Assembly: GCF_032917945.1 (NCBI RefSeq)
Contig: NZ_CP136624.1
Coordinates: forward strand, 310,001-374,000
Reading direction: 5' to 3'
Length of the DNA: 64,000 nt
Source of the DNA: Bradyrhizobium sp. sBnM-33
GTDB taxonomy: Bacteria > Pseudomonadota > Alphaproteobacteria > Rhizobiales > Xanthobacteraceae
Below the pieces are notes generated by a model, which saw only the letters and a program-made list of their open reading frames with translations, had not been told where the DNA came from and did no database searches. Positions 1 through 9,773 of this stretch are shown here, piece after piece. How positions within the stretch are numbered: position 1 is the first letter of the stretch; each line of letters opens with the position of its first letter. A program made the position numbers and the translations under genes.

Positions 1-1
1 G

Positions 2-295
2 GGCGTCAACGATTCTCTCGACGACGCCAAGCTGCTGGTGAAGCTGCTCAAGGGCATTCCTGCCAAGATCAATCTGATCCCGTTCAACCCCTGGCCGGGC
101 ACAAAGTATGAGTGTTCGGACTGGGAGCAGATCGAAAAATTCTCTGAATACATATTCAATGCCGGCTATTCCTCGCCGGTCCGCACGCCGCGCGGCCGCG
201 ACATTCTCGCCGCCTGCGGCCAGTTGAAGTCGGAGACCGAAAAGCTCTCCGCGCGCGAGCGCCAGGCGCTCCGCGCTATGGCGATGACGGATTGA
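2..295 (+). CDS. rlmN: RlmN C-terminal part (gene cut by window edge)
   Basis: The open frame runs in from the left edge and gives about 97 residues ending at a TGA. The tail matches the C-terminus of RlmN, the radical-SAM methyltransferase that makes 2-methyladenosine at 23S rRNA A2503 and at A37 of some tRNAs. Diagnostic stretches are '[12 protein letters not shown]' and '[19 protein letters not shown]'; the Cys in the latter corresponds to the catalytic Cys that carries the methyl group in the family. The radical-SAM CxxxCxxC cluster lies upstream of the window. The next gene is separated by a palindromic repeat. Confidence 0.9.
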   Translation, partial: GVNDSLDDAKLLVKLLKGIPAKINLIPFNPWPGTKYECSDWEQIEKFSEYIFNAGYSSPVRTPRGRDILAACGQLKSETEKLSARERQALRAMAMTD

Positions 296-316
296 ATGGT
301 CAGAGCACTAATGGTC

Positions 317-404
317 GTCATGGCCGGGCTTGACCCGGCCATCCACGTCCTTGGTCAATCTCGGCAGATAAGACGTGGATGCCCGGGACAAGCCCGTGCA
401 TGAT
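317..404. repeat. Two-hairpin palindromic repeat, family A copy 1
   Basis: The left hairpin has GGCCGGG/CCCGGCC arms with TTGA between them, and the right one is a diverged GCCCGGG hairpin. Both sit between GTCAT and ATGAT ends and enclose a pair of complementary CCACGTC/GACGTGG blocks. The architecture is the same as the copies at 16555, 29886 and 44334. The copy fills most of the gap between rlmN and the next gene. Confidence 0.75.
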
Positions 405-449
405 GGTGGAGAGGGCAGTGCTATTTATGCTCAACGACGGAACAGCCTA

Positions 450-941
450 ATGGCACTGATCGGCCGCTTCTTCGTCATCCTGTTCGCTTTCCTCGCCGCC
501 TGCTTCGTGGCAGGCATGATCGTGGTCGGCGCGGTGTTGTATCCTGAGTTGAGCGATCTCGGCGGCGTGCCGATCGACCAGAGCGCGGTCAACGTCGTGC
601 TCGGCTTCGGCTTCATTTTTCTGTCCGGCTTCGCACTGCTGCCGGCGCTGGTCATCGTCCTGATTACCGAGGCTTTCTATATCCGCAGCGTGCTCGCTTA
701 CGCCATCGGCGGCGCTATCGTCGGCGCGGCCTGCTATCTCGGCCTTACGCCATTCGACCCGGAAACGCTGCGCTTCGACGGCATCGTGCACCGCCACCTC
801 GAAATCATGACCGGGGCGGGCATCGTCGCCGGCCTCGTCTACTGGATGATCGCGGGCCGATCCGCCGGAGCCTGGCGCGAACCGCGACCTCCACTGCGGC
901 CACCGCCGCCATTGCCCTCGCACTCGCGGCCGCAGGTGTGA
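450..941 (+). CDS. Small four-helix inner-membrane protein of unknown function
   Basis: 163 residues when started at the ATG at 450. The frame is open further upstream to 375, but that part is the edge of the palindromic repeat, so the later start is preferred. Hydrophobic segments lie at about residues 8-32, 49-74, 80-100 and 118-137, so it is probably a four-pass inner-membrane protein. The last 25 residues are Pro- and Arg-rich and probably cytoplasmic. I recognise no catalytic motif. It stands alone, flanked on both sides by palindromic repeats. Function unknown. Confidence 0.7.
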   Translation: MALIGRFFVILFAFLAACFVAGMIVVGAVLYPELSDLGGVPIDQSAVNVVLGFGFIFLSGFALLPALVIVLITEAFYIRSVLAYAIGGAIVGAACYLGLTPFDPETLRFDGIVHRHLEIMTGAGIVAGLVYWMIAGRSAGAWREPRPPLRPPPPLPSHSRPQV

Positions 942-955
942 CTCAGGCACAGCGT

Positions 956-1030
956 TCATTGCGAGCGAAGCGAAGCAATCCATCCCGCCGCGAAAAGAAA
1001 GAATGGATTGCTTCGCTTCGCTCGCAATGA
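956..1030. repeat. Perfect 28-bp inverted repeat, family D copy 1
   Basis: The arms at 956-983 and 1003-1030 are exact reverse complements (TCATTGCGAGCGAAGCGAAG onward) around a 19-nt centre. The same 'CATTGCGAG..GAAGCAATCC' design recurs at 42959, 28436 and, degraded, 25011 and 13318. As RNA it would form a 28-bp stem. It lies between the membrane protein gene and the PAP2 gene. Confidence 0.85.
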
Positions 1031-1072
1031 CAGGGGTTTTCATCCCCAACTGCCTCGGCTAAACCCCGCGCC

Positions 1073-1834
1073 ATGAACCGTACCGGACTAATTATCGCGT
1101 TGGGCTTGTCGCTCGTTATCGGACTGCTGTTTGGAATCTTTCCCGAACTCGATCTGAAGCTGGCGGCATTGTTCTACGATCCCGCGAGCGCCTCGTTTCC
1201 ATTAAAGCAGAACGGGCTTGCCGCATTCGCGCGCGATGCTGCGATGTGGATCGCATGGGCGCTGGCGCTGCCGGCGCTGATCGCGATTGTCGCGAAGCTG
1301 CTGCGGCCAGATCGGCCGATGCTGGTTCCGGGACGCGCGGCGGTGTTCCTCCTGGTCACTATCCTGCTCTCCGCGGTCGTGCTGACCAATCTGACCTTCA
1401 AGAGCCATTGGGGACGGCCAAGGCCGGTGGTGGTGACGGAGTTCAACGGCCCCTGGGAATTCGTGCCGTGGTGGGACCCGCGCGGGGCTTGCGGGCGCAA
1501 TTGCTCGTTCTTCTCGGGCGAGGGCGCGACCGCATTCTGGACCTACGCGCCCGCAGCGCTGACGCCGCCGGCGTGGCGACCGTTGGCCTATACCGCGGCG
1601 ACCCTGTTCGGTATCGCGACCAGCGCGCTGCGAATGGCGTTCGGCGGGCATTTCTTCACCGATGTCGCCGCCGCCGGCCTGGTCAGCTTCTTCGTGATCT
1701 GGCTCGCCTATGCCTGGATTTACCGCTGGCCGTCGACGAGGTTTACGGATGCGCAAGTCGAGGCCGCGCTGGCGCGCTGGGGTTGGCCCGGCTATCGCCT
1801 GTGGCAGCGCTGGCGCGGGCGCGAGGCGGGATAA
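1073..1834 (+). CDS. PAP2-family membrane phosphatase
   Basis: 253 residues with an N-terminal hydrophobic helix and about five further membrane segments, as in type-2 phosphatidic acid phosphatases that dephosphorylate lipid or isoprenoid phosphates on the periplasmic side. The three motifs are present: Lys110...Arg115-Pro-Arg ('KSHWGRPRP'), 'SFFSGEGATAF', and 'RMAFGGHFFTD' with His193 and Asp197. In motif two the usual Ser-Gly-His reads Ser-Gly-Glu, so the general-acid His is replaced. I believe this variant occurs in other alphaproteobacterial members. The substrate cannot be told from sequence; lipid A, undecaprenyl or phosphatidyl phosphates are all possible. Confidence 0.85.
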   Translation: MNRTGLIIALGLSLVIGLLFGIFPELDLKLAALFYDPASASFPLKQNGLAAFARDAAMWIAWALALPALIAIVAKLLRPDRPMLVPGRAAVFLLVTILLSAVVLTNLTFKSHWGRPRPVVVTEFNGPWEFVPWWDPRGACGRNCSFFSGEGATAFWTYAPAALTPPAWRPLAYTAATLFGIATSALRMAFGGHFFTDVAAAGLVSFFVIWLAYAWIYRWPSTRFTDAQVEAALARWGWPGYRLWQRWRGREAG

Positions 1835-1882
1835 GCCGAACTCAGCCGCCAAGCGCCATTAAACGCGTGCTCAGTAGCGTGA

Positions 1883-3283
<1,401 letters not shown>

Positions 3284-3286
3284 CTC

Positions 3287-3427
3287 TCGTGTCCCGGACG
3301 CGACGCAGCGCGTAGCGGTGCGGCGCAGAGCCGGGACCCAAGCCCAAGAGTGCCGATAGTGGCCGCCTAATGTGGGCCCCGGCTCAGCAGCGCATCACTT
3401 CGTGCTGCGCCGCGTCCGGGGCACGAG
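3287..3427. repeat. Long imperfect palindrome, family E copy 1
   Basis: The outer ends are CGTGTCCCGGACGCG and CGCGTCCGGGGCACGAG, with inner blocks 'GCGGCGCAGAGCCGGGACCC' and 'GGGCCCCGGCTCAGCAGCGC'. A second copy with the same block order lies at 48690-48853. This element occupies half of the gap between argG and the alkaline phosphatase gene. Confidence 0.75.
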
Positions 3428-3552
3428 GCCCGCCCGGGTTGACTGTCCGTTATCGACACGTCATCCGGGACAGATAGATTTGCCGCCGTGAATTCTTGCG
3501 GAGCAGCCGCGGACGCTGGCCGCTCCGTGTGTGTCCGACCGGAGCCTCGATC

Positions 3553-5307
3553 ATGATCAAGCCAGTCACCATCGCCCTCGGCCTCCTGCTTTCGGCATCA
3601 GCGGCGGATGCCCAGACGATCTATCCCATTGACCGGGCCGAAATCCTTTCCGGCGCGCAGTTCGACCTCAAGGTCGAATTTCCCGACAAGGTCGATCCGG
3701 CGAAGCTGAAGGTGACGGTCAACGGTCAAGACTATGCCGCCGCCTTCGGCCGGGCCGGAACGTTCGTCGAGCGCGAGGATGGCAAGGACCAGTCGGCGCT
3801 GATCCTCCGCGATGTCACGCTGACTGCGCCCGGCCCTGTCGTCGTCGAGGCCAGTGACGGCGCGCGCAGCGGCAAGGTGACATGGACCGTCTATGACACC
3901 GGCCCGCGCAAAGCGAAAAATGTCATCCTGTTCATCGGCGACGGCATGTCGCCCTCGCATCGCGTTGCGGCTCGGCTGCTTTCCAAGGGCATCGCTGAAG
4001 GAAAGAGCCTCGGCAAGCTCGCAATCGACGACATGCCGCATATGGCGCTGGTGGCGACGGCGGGCTCCGATTCGATTATCACCGATTCAGCGAACTCGGC
4101 CAGCGCCTATGCCACCGGCCACAAGAGCGCCGTCAATGCGATGGGTGTCTATGCGGATCGCACCAAGGACCCGTTAGACGATCCCAAGGTCGAGACCATT
4201 GCGAACCTAGTCAAGCGCCGGCTCAACATGGCGGTAGGCGTCGTCAGCAACACCGAGATCGAGGATGCAACACCCGCGGCGATGGTGGCCCATACCCGCC
4301 GCCGCGCCGAGTACGATCAGATTGTTGAGCAGTATTTCGCAGCCAAGCCTGATGTGTTGCTCGGCGGCGGCAGCGCCAATTTCCTGCCAAAAGCTGCATC
4401 CGGAAAGCGCAAAGATGATGTCGATTATATCGCCCGCTTCCGCGAGGCCGGTTATCCCTTGGCGACCACCGCGGGCGAACTAAACGCGCTCGCGACAAAG
4501 TCCGAGACGCGCCGGTTGCTCGGCCTGTTCGCCGCCGGGAATATGGATGGCGCGCTCGACCGCAAATTCCTCAAGGGCGGCGGCGTCAAGAAATTCCCCG
4601 AGCAGCCCGACCTGACCGAACAGGTTCAGGCTGCTTTGAACGTGCTGTCGAGGAACGAGGCTGGCTTCTTCCTGATGGTTGAGTCCGGAATGATCGACAA
4701 ATACGCGCATCTGCTCGACATGGAGCGGGCGGTCTACGACACCATCATGCTCGATAATGCCGTGCGCCTCGCCCGCGATTGGGCGAGCAAGCGCGGCGAC
4801 GACACCCTGATCCTGGTTGTGGCTGACCACAACCATCCCAACAGCCTTGTCGGCACCATCAATGACGACATGAGCACGACGCCGAACGTGCCGTTCCGCG
4901 AACGCGTCGGCGTCTACGACAAGGCCGGCTTCCCCAACTATCCGGCGCCTGATGCGGACGGCTATCCGTCGCGCGTCGATGTCAGCCGGCGGCTTGCCAT
5001 CTTCTCCGCCAGCCTTCCCGACCACTACGAGACCTTCCGTCCCAAGCTCGACGATCCGAACGAGCCGACCGTTAAGGGCGATGATCCCGCAACCTTCAAG
5101 GCCAATGAGAAATACAGGGGCGTCCCCGGCGCGGTGCTGCGGCCGGGCAACCTGCCGGCGATGGTCGGGGCGAGCGTGCATTCCGGTGAGGACGTCATCC
5201 TCACCGCGACCGGCCCCGGCAGCGAACGCGTGCGGGGCTCGATGGACAATACCGAAGTCTTTCGTGTGATGGCGGAGGCGCTCGGCCTTGCCGCAGTGGG
5301 CCGGTAG
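3553..5307 (+). CDS. Exported alkaline phosphatase (PhoA superfamily)
   Basis: 584 residues. A 20-residue signal peptide ends at 'ADAQ', so the enzyme is periplasmic or secreted. It hydrolyses phosphomonoesters with two zinc ions and magnesium. Metal- and phosphate-binding motifs appear in order: 'LFIGDGMSPSH' (Asp130), 'TDSANSASAYATGHKS' with Ser179 as the probable nucleophile, 'MVESGMIDKYAH', 'VVADHNHPN' and a late 'VHSGEDV'. About 110 residues before Asp130 form a beta-rich N-terminal region. The ATG at 3553 is preferred over an upstream in-frame start because it begins the signal peptide. No pho-box was recognised upstream. The precise substrate is unknown. Confidence 0.9.
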   Translation: MIKPVTIALGLLLSASAADAQTIYPIDRAEILSGAQFDLKVEFPDKVDPAKLKVTVNGQDYAAAFGRAGTFVEREDGKDQSALILRDVTLTAPGPVVVEASDGARSGKVTWTVYDTGPRKAKNVILFIGDGMSPSHRVAARLLSKGIAEGKSLGKLAIDDMPHMALVATAGSDSIITDSANSASAYATGHKSAVNAMGVYADRTKDPLDDPKVETIANLVKRRLNMAVGVVSNTEIEDATPAAMVAHTRRRAEYDQIVEQYFAAKPDVLLGGGSANFLPKAASGKRKDDVDYIARFREAGYPLATTAGELNALATKSETRRLLGLFAAGNMDGALDRKFLKGGGVKKFPEQPDLTEQVQAALNVLSRNEAGFFLMVESGMIDKYAHLLDMERAVYDTIMLDNAVRLARDWASKRGDDTLILVVADHNHPNSLVGTINDDMSTTPNVPFRERVGVYDKAGFPNYPAPDADGYPSRVDVSRRLAIFSASLPDHYETFRPKLDDPNEPTVKGDDPATFKANEKYRGVPGAVLRPGNLPAMVGASVHSGEDVILTATGPGSERVRGSMDNTEVFRVMAEALGLAAVGR

Positions 5308-5327
5308 CTTTTGCGCCGTGAGCTTCA

Positions 5328-5969
5328 TTAAGACGTCGGCGCGGCAAACATCAGTTTGACGCAGCTTCGAAAGATCATGATCTGCCGTTCGAGACGGCTC
5401 GGATCATTCAGCGTCTTGGACATGATGATGGCGCCGTCGACGATGCAGGACAGCATGTCGGCGACATCGTCGAGGTCGACCGGCTCTCTCGGCGGATACA
5501 CCGCCGCGATGCCGTCGAGGATCGTGCGGAAGCGCGCATTCCAGTCGCGCACCGATTGCGCAGTGAGTTCGCGTATCTCCCGATCGAACAGCCGTTCCTG
5601 ATAGCAGATGCTGGCAATCAGGCAGCCGGGGTGACCGCTCGGCAGGTCGGCCATCGTTTCGGCAAGCAGTTTCAGCGAGATCAGAAATGCCTGCAGCGGA
5701 TCGTCGGAAAGCTGGCGGCCGCGCGCGAAGATATCATCGAACAGCTGATCGTTGGTCGCGACGTATCTGCGAAGCATTTCGCGGGCGAGCGCATTCTTGT
5801 CCTTGAAGTGATAAAAGAAGCCGCTCTTCGTGAGGCCGGCCTCGGCAATCACCTCCTCGATCGAGGTGGCGCCGAATCCCTTGGCGAGAACGGCAGCCTC
5901 TGCGATTTCGAGAATGCGCTCGCGAGTCGCTTCGCCTTTGCTCATCCGGGGTTCCAGAACTGTACCCAT
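5328..5969 (-). CDS. TetR-family transcriptional repressor
   Basis: 213 residues. The N-terminal helix-turn-helix reads 'TRERILEIAEAAVLAKGFG', then 'SIEEVIAEAGLTKSGFFYHF' around residues 20-55. The C-terminal ligand-binding half resembles the YcdC/AcrR-like group. ATG at 5969 has GGAG about 10 nt upstream; a second ATG at 5945 is possible. It is convergent with the alkaline phosphatase gene and divergent from the homocysteine methyltransferase at 6173. The inverted repeat over its start codon suggests it represses itself and perhaps that neighbour. Ligand unknown. Confidence 0.85.
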   Translation of the reverse strand: MGTVLEPRMSKGEATRERILEIAEAAVLAKGFGATSIEEVIAEAGLTKSGFFYHFKDKNALAREMLRRYVATNDQLFDDIFARGRQLSDDPLQAFLISLKLLAETMADLPSGHPGCLIASICYQERLFDREIRELTAQSVRDWNARFRTILDGIAAVYPPREPVDLDDVADMLSCIVDGAIIMSKTLNDPSRLERQIMIFRSCVKLMFAAPTS

Positions 5970-5978
5970 GGTACTGTT
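5958..5978. promoter_or_regulatory. Probable TetR operator
   Basis: AACtGTACC-cat-GGTACtGTT is an inverted repeat with eight of nine arm positions paired. It covers the first start codon of the TetR gene, as expected for an autorepressor site. Binding is inferred, not shown. Confidence 0.5.
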
Positions 5979-6172
5979 TCTCCGTGGCAGTCAGTGCAAG
6001 CGGGCTGCCGACCAACCCTATAACCATCTGATTTCGTATCAATTTGCGGGCCTATGGTTCAGCCGCACCACGAGCCGCCTAGGCCGCCGCGACACTATGA
6101 GGCACCAACACGGCCGGACCAAGCCGATGCCGGCGAGACGTATCGAGGTCCTCACTTCGCGGAGATATTGAA

Positions 6173-7129
6173 ATGGCCAAGTACCGACATGCCCTGCCGC
6201 AGCGCCGTGGTGGCATTTTCCTAACCGATGGCGGCATGGAAACCACGCTGATCTTTCACGGAGGCGTGGATCTGCCGCACTTTGCCGCCTTTGTGCTGCT
6301 CGACAGTGCCGAAGGACGGGAGAAGCTGAAGCAGTATTATGCCGCCTATCTTGAGGTCGCGCGCGACCACGGCACCGGCTTTGTGCTCGACAGTCCGACC
6401 TGGCGCGCCAATCCGGATTGGGGTGCGAAGCTCGGGTATGACGCGCCTGCGCTCAAGGCGATCAACGTCCGTTCGATGGAGTTTCTCAAAGAATTGCGCT
6501 CCGGCTGGGAGCGGCCCGGCGCACCCTGCGTCATTAGCGGTGCCATCGGTCCGCGCGGCGACGGCTACAAGGCGGGTAACATGGACGCTGCGGAAGCCGA
6601 AGCCTATCATCGGGCGCAGATTGCGGCCTTCGTCGAAGGCGGCGCCGACATGGTCACCGCCTATACCCTTACCAGCATCAATGAAGCGATCGGCATCGTG
6701 CGCGCAGCGAAAGCGCTGGGGATACCGGCGGCTATCTCGTTCACCGTGGAGACCAATGGCCGCCTGGTGAAGGGTGAAACGTTGCGTGAGGCGATCGAGA
6801 CCGTGGATCGTGAGACCGATGGTGCGCCCGAATACTTCCTGATCAACTGCGCGCACCCAACGCATTTCGAAGATGCGTTGAAGGCGGGCGAAGCCTGGAC
6901 CGAACGTATCCATGGCATCAGGGCCAACGCCTCGACAAAGAGCCATGCCGAACTCGACGAATCCGAAACGCTCGATGCGGGTGATCCGGCCGATCTCGGG
7001 CGGCGCTATGTTGCGCTCAGGAGCGCGTTTCCGGCGATGCGCATTCTTGGCGGGTGCTGCGGCACCGATCACCGGCATGCCGCCGCCATTTGCGAAGCGT
7101 GCGTGCCATCGCGGGCCCTCAGCGCTTGA
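6173..7129 (+). CDS. Homocysteine S-methyltransferase family protein
   Basis: 318 residues of the zinc-dependent S-methyltransferase fold (Pfam S-methyl_trans). These enzymes move a methyl group from donors such as S-methylmethionine, betaine or a corrinoid to homocysteine to make methionine. Visible motifs are N-terminal 'FLTDGGMETTLIF', 'CVISGAIGPRGDGY', and the zinc ligands Cys in 'LINCAHP' and the Cys pair in 'ILGGCCGTDHRHA'. The length fits the stand-alone MmuM/BHMT type without a cobalamin domain. It is divergent from the TetR gene and ends just before a strong bidirectional terminator. The methyl donor is not determined. Confidence 0.88.
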   Translation: MAKYRHALPQRRGGIFLTDGGMETTLIFHGGVDLPHFAAFVLLDSAEGREKLKQYYAAYLEVARDHGTGFVLDSPTWRANPDWGAKLGYDAPALKAINVRSMEFLKELRSGWERPGAPCVISGAIGPRGDGYKAGNMDAAEAEAYHRAQIAAFVEGGADMVTAYTLTSINEAIGIVRAAKALGIPAAISFTVETNGRLVKGETLREAIETVDRETDGAPEYFLINCAHPTHFEDALKAGEAWTERIHGIRANASTKSHAELDESETLDAGDPADLGRRYVALRSAFPAMRILGGCCGTDHRHAAAICEACVPSRALSA

Positions 7130-7134
7130 TTCAA

Positions 7135-7164
7135 AAAATGGCCGGGATTGTTCCCGGCCATTTT
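7135..7164. terminator. Bidirectional rho-independent terminator
   Basis: A perfect 13-bp stem AAAATGGCCGGGA/TCCCGGCCATTTT has a TTGT loop. There is a T-rich tail on the plus strand and a T run on the minus strand, so it serves both the methyltransferase gene and the convergent OmpA gene. Confidence 0.85.
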
Positions 7165-7185
7165 GATTTTGATCGACTGCCAAGC

Positions 7186-9255
7186 TCAGCGCGGCGGCGC
7201 AGTGCCGGGCGGGGGCGGCGGCAGCGAAGCCTGACCGCCAGTGAGCAGCGGCGTGATGTTGCGGATGGTGACACGCCGGTTGATCGGGCTCGGCCCGTCG
7301 ATCTGCTCCTTCAAATACTGCTCGCCATAGCCTTGCGAGGTCAGGTTTTCCGCAGGCACGTTGAACTGCTGCGTCAGCAGGGTGGCGGCAGATTCCGCGC
7401 GGCGATCCGACAGCGACAGATTGTCGACATCGTTGCCGACCGCGTCGGTGTGGCCCTCGATCAGGAATACCGCGCGTGGATTTTGCTGGATTGCGCGGTT
7501 GAGGCCGTCGGCAATCACCTGCAGCTTCGCCGCCTGATCGGGCGGGATTTCCCACGATCCGGTTTCGAAGTTGATGGTGTTGACGTCGATGCTCGGCATC
7601 CGCTGCCGCACCGTGGGGCTGTAGCGGATTTCGTCCAGCGAATAACGCCGTTCGATCCGTTCCACCGGCGGCGCCATCATGGTCTCGTAGATCACATCTG
7701 GGGACGCCTCCTCGGAATCGACGATGTAGCGGTTGTAGGGAATGCGGATCGTCGGCGGTGGCAGCGCGACGAAGAAGCCGCCGGTCGCCCGCGGATCGCG
7801 GTAGCTGTTGTCGATGATGATGATCTCGCGGCCGCGCTCATCGCGGCGGATACGGCGCAGCAACTGACCGTCGCGACCCATCACGGTGATCACCTGGGTG
7901 CCGTCGGGTCTGATGACGACAGTGCGGGTCTCGCCGCCGACGGTCTGGGTCTGGATGTCGCGCGCGCCGTAGCGGAAGCGCTCGACCTCATTGTGACGGA
8001 CATAGGCCTGACCGCCGGGATCGCGAACGATGATCCGGCCCGGTTCGGTGATGACCGTGCGGCCGCCTTGCTGAACTTCGCGACGCTGGCCGCGGAAGTC
8101 ATCAAGCCGTTGCGGGCCGGCGGGCGGTGCGCCTGGGGCAACTGCTCTCAACCCCTCTTGAGTCGGAGGAGGCGGCGGCAATGGTGCCGCGACCTGAGGC
8201 GCACGCTGGAATGCCGGCGCGACCGTTGGCGGTGCGTTCTGGACCCGGCCGGCTGGCGGCGTGGCGACCGGAGCACCTGGCACGGCGGTCGGCGCTGCGG
8301 GAGCGGTTGTGGTGCCCGGAGCGGCTGGAGTGCCAGCAGCCGGGGGTGCCGCTGGCGCAGGTGTCGCGGTCGGCGCCGTTCCAGCGGGGGCGCCGGGGGG
8401 CGGCGCGCCGGGGCGGCCCGTCGGCGCCGTTGGCGCCGTCATTGGAGCACCCGCGGCCGGAGGCGGTGTGCCGGGGCGTCCTTGCGGTGGCGTTGGCGCG
8501 GTCGTTGGGGTGCCCGCGGCCGGTGGCGTTGTCGGGGTGCCGGCGGCCGGTGGCGTCGTGGGTGGCGCGCCGGGACGCACCGGCGGCGCAGCCGTGGTTC
8601 CGCCGGGCGATGGGGCGGTCGGCGACGCGGCTGGAGCCGGCGTCGCAGTCGGCGCCGGCGGCTGCCTTGCACCAGAAGGCGGGGGCGGCACAGGAGACGG
8701 CGTCCCCTTCTGAGTGGAAGGCGGTGGAGGCGTCGGCGTGGGTGCCGCCGGCTGCTTCGGCGCAGTGGGAGCTGCCGCCGATGGCGGAGGCGGCGGTGGA
8801 GTCGGACGCGCAGGCGCCGCCGCAGGAGGTGGCGGGGTCGGAGTCGGACGTGCGGGTGCGGCCGCTGGAGGTGGCGGCGGAGGCGGCGTTGGACGCGGCG
8901 GCGCGGCTGCCGGAGGAGGCGGTGGCGGCGTTGGACGTGGCGGCGGTGCAGCCGCCGGTGGCGGGGGCGGCGGTGCCTGGCGTGGCGGTGGGGCAGCCGC
9001 CGGCGGAGGTGGGGCAGGCGTCGGACGAGGAGGCGGCGCTGCGGCGGGCGGCGGGGGAGCAGGTGCCGGTCGAGTGGGGGCGGCCGCCGGCGGCGGTGCG
9101 CCCTTCGGCGGCTGCTGCTGCCCCTTGGCTCTGCCTTCCTCTTCCTTGGCTTGCGCCACGACGAGCGGAGCGGTCTGCGCCTGCGATGCGGAGATCGCAA
9201 GCTGCGTCACCGTCAAAGCAGTTGTGGCAAGCAGCACGATGCGAAGGTTTGTCAT
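7186..9255 (-). CDS. OmpA-family protein with very long proline-rich region
   Basis: 689 residues. The signal peptide ends near residue 27 ('SASQAQ'). Residues about 45 to 330 are low complexity, built of Pro/Ala/Thr units such as 'PPPPAAAPPPRPTP'. A middle region follows, and the C-terminal OmpA peptidoglycan-binding domain (about 560-680) contains 'INFETGSWEIPPDQ' and 'GHTDAVGNDVDNLSLSDRR', with the Asp and Arg that bind diaminopimelate. It is probably an outer-membrane or periplasmic protein that spans toward murein through the Pro-rich tether. The repetitive DNA may vary in length between strains. It is transcribed alone and ends at the shared terminator. Confidence 0.88.
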   Translation of the reverse strand: MTNLRIVLLATTALTVTQLAISASQAQTAPLVVAQAKEEEGRAKGQQQPPKGAPPPAAAPTRPAPAPPPPAAAPPPRPTPAPPPPAAAPPPRQAPPPPPPAAAPPPRPTPPPPPPAAAPPRPTPPPPPPPAAAPARPTPTPPPPAAAPARPTPPPPPPSAAAPTAPKQPAAPTPTPPPPSTQKGTPSPVPPPPSGARQPPAPTATPAPAASPTAPSPGGTTAAPPVRPGAPPTTPPAAGTPTTPPAAGTPTTAPTPPQGRPGTPPPAAGAPMTAPTAPTGRPGAPPPGAPAGTAPTATPAPAAPPAAGTPAAPGTTTAPAAPTAVPGAPVATPPAGRVQNAPPTVAPAFQRAPQVAAPLPPPPPTQEGLRAVAPGAPPAGPQRLDDFRGQRREVQQGGRTVITEPGRIIVRDPGGQAYVRHNEVERFRYGARDIQTQTVGGETRTVVIRPDGTQVITVMGRDGQLLRRIRRDERGREIIIIDNSYRDPRATGGFFVALPPPTIRIPYNRYIVDSEEASPDVIYETMMAPPVERIERRYSLDEIRYSPTVRQRMPSIDVNTINFETGSWEIPPDQAAKLQVIADGLNRAIQQNPRAVFLIEGHTDAVGNDVDNLSLSDRRAESAATLLTQQFNVPAENLTSQGYGEQYLKEQIDGPSPINRRVTIRNITPLLTGGQASLPPPPPGTAPPR

Positions 9256-9450
9256 GATGTCCTTGGTCCCGGAAAAGGCCTGGCAATAACGGAAGTGCTG
9301 TATTGAGGTATCAGTTAGTCGATCAGCCGCTCATCATTAGGCCGGATTGTGGCGGCTTACAAATCGCCCGTAGCTTTTTATTTCATGAAAGCAAGGGGTT
9401 GCATGCACCCTTATTCATTGCGCGTTCAGACGGTGCTTTCAAAGTTTGTT

Positions 9451-9681
9451 TCATTCGGTCCCCGGATCGGTGGCTGGGTTAGGCGTTCGCGGGCCATTCG
9501 GTCCGCGCACCGGTAGCTCGTCTGGCATCTTGCCCGGCAATTCCCGCGGCTGCGGTGGCTGGCCCGGCTCGTGTACCGGTGGCGGCACCTCCGGACGCGG
9601 ACGGCCCGGCGGCTCTTCTCGCGGCGGCTCGGTCGGTTTTCCCGGTGTCGCCGGTGGTACTTCCGGCGGTTCAATCGGCAT
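9451..9681 (-). CDS. Small proline-rich protein of unknown function
   Basis: 76 residues starting 'MPIEPPEVPPATPGKP'; about a third are proline, with Glu, Arg and Gly making up most of the rest and no hydrophobic segment. The start is chosen because GGGAG lies a few bases before the ATG; the frame is open 69 nt further upstream but that part is Arg-rich and unlike the rest. There is no signal peptide, so it may be cytoplasmic and intrinsically disordered. It lies just upstream of the Pro-rich OmpA gene on the same strand, 195 bp away. Confidence 0.55.
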   Translation of the reverse strand: MPIEPPEVPPATPGKPTEPPREEPPGRPRPEVPPPVHEPGQPPQPRELPGKMPDELPVRGPNGPRTPNPATDPGTE

Positions 9682-9773
9682 CACATCTCCCGGGCTACAG
9701 TTCCGGGAGCGACAACGGCGATGGCGGCGCCAAGTTCCCGCGCGATCCAATTAATGGAACCGATGGAACCCGG

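Noticed and set aside
7163..7176. TTGAT-TTTG-ATCGA, close to the FixK/Fnr box
   Set aside because: It lies downstream of two converging genes next to a terminator, where no promoter is expected, and one half-site is imperfect.
7054..9306. A 750-codon open frame on the plus strand opposite the OmpA gene
   Set aside because: Its product is almost only Arg, Gly, Trp and Cys, the mirror of Pro/Ala-rich codons; it is an antisense shadow.
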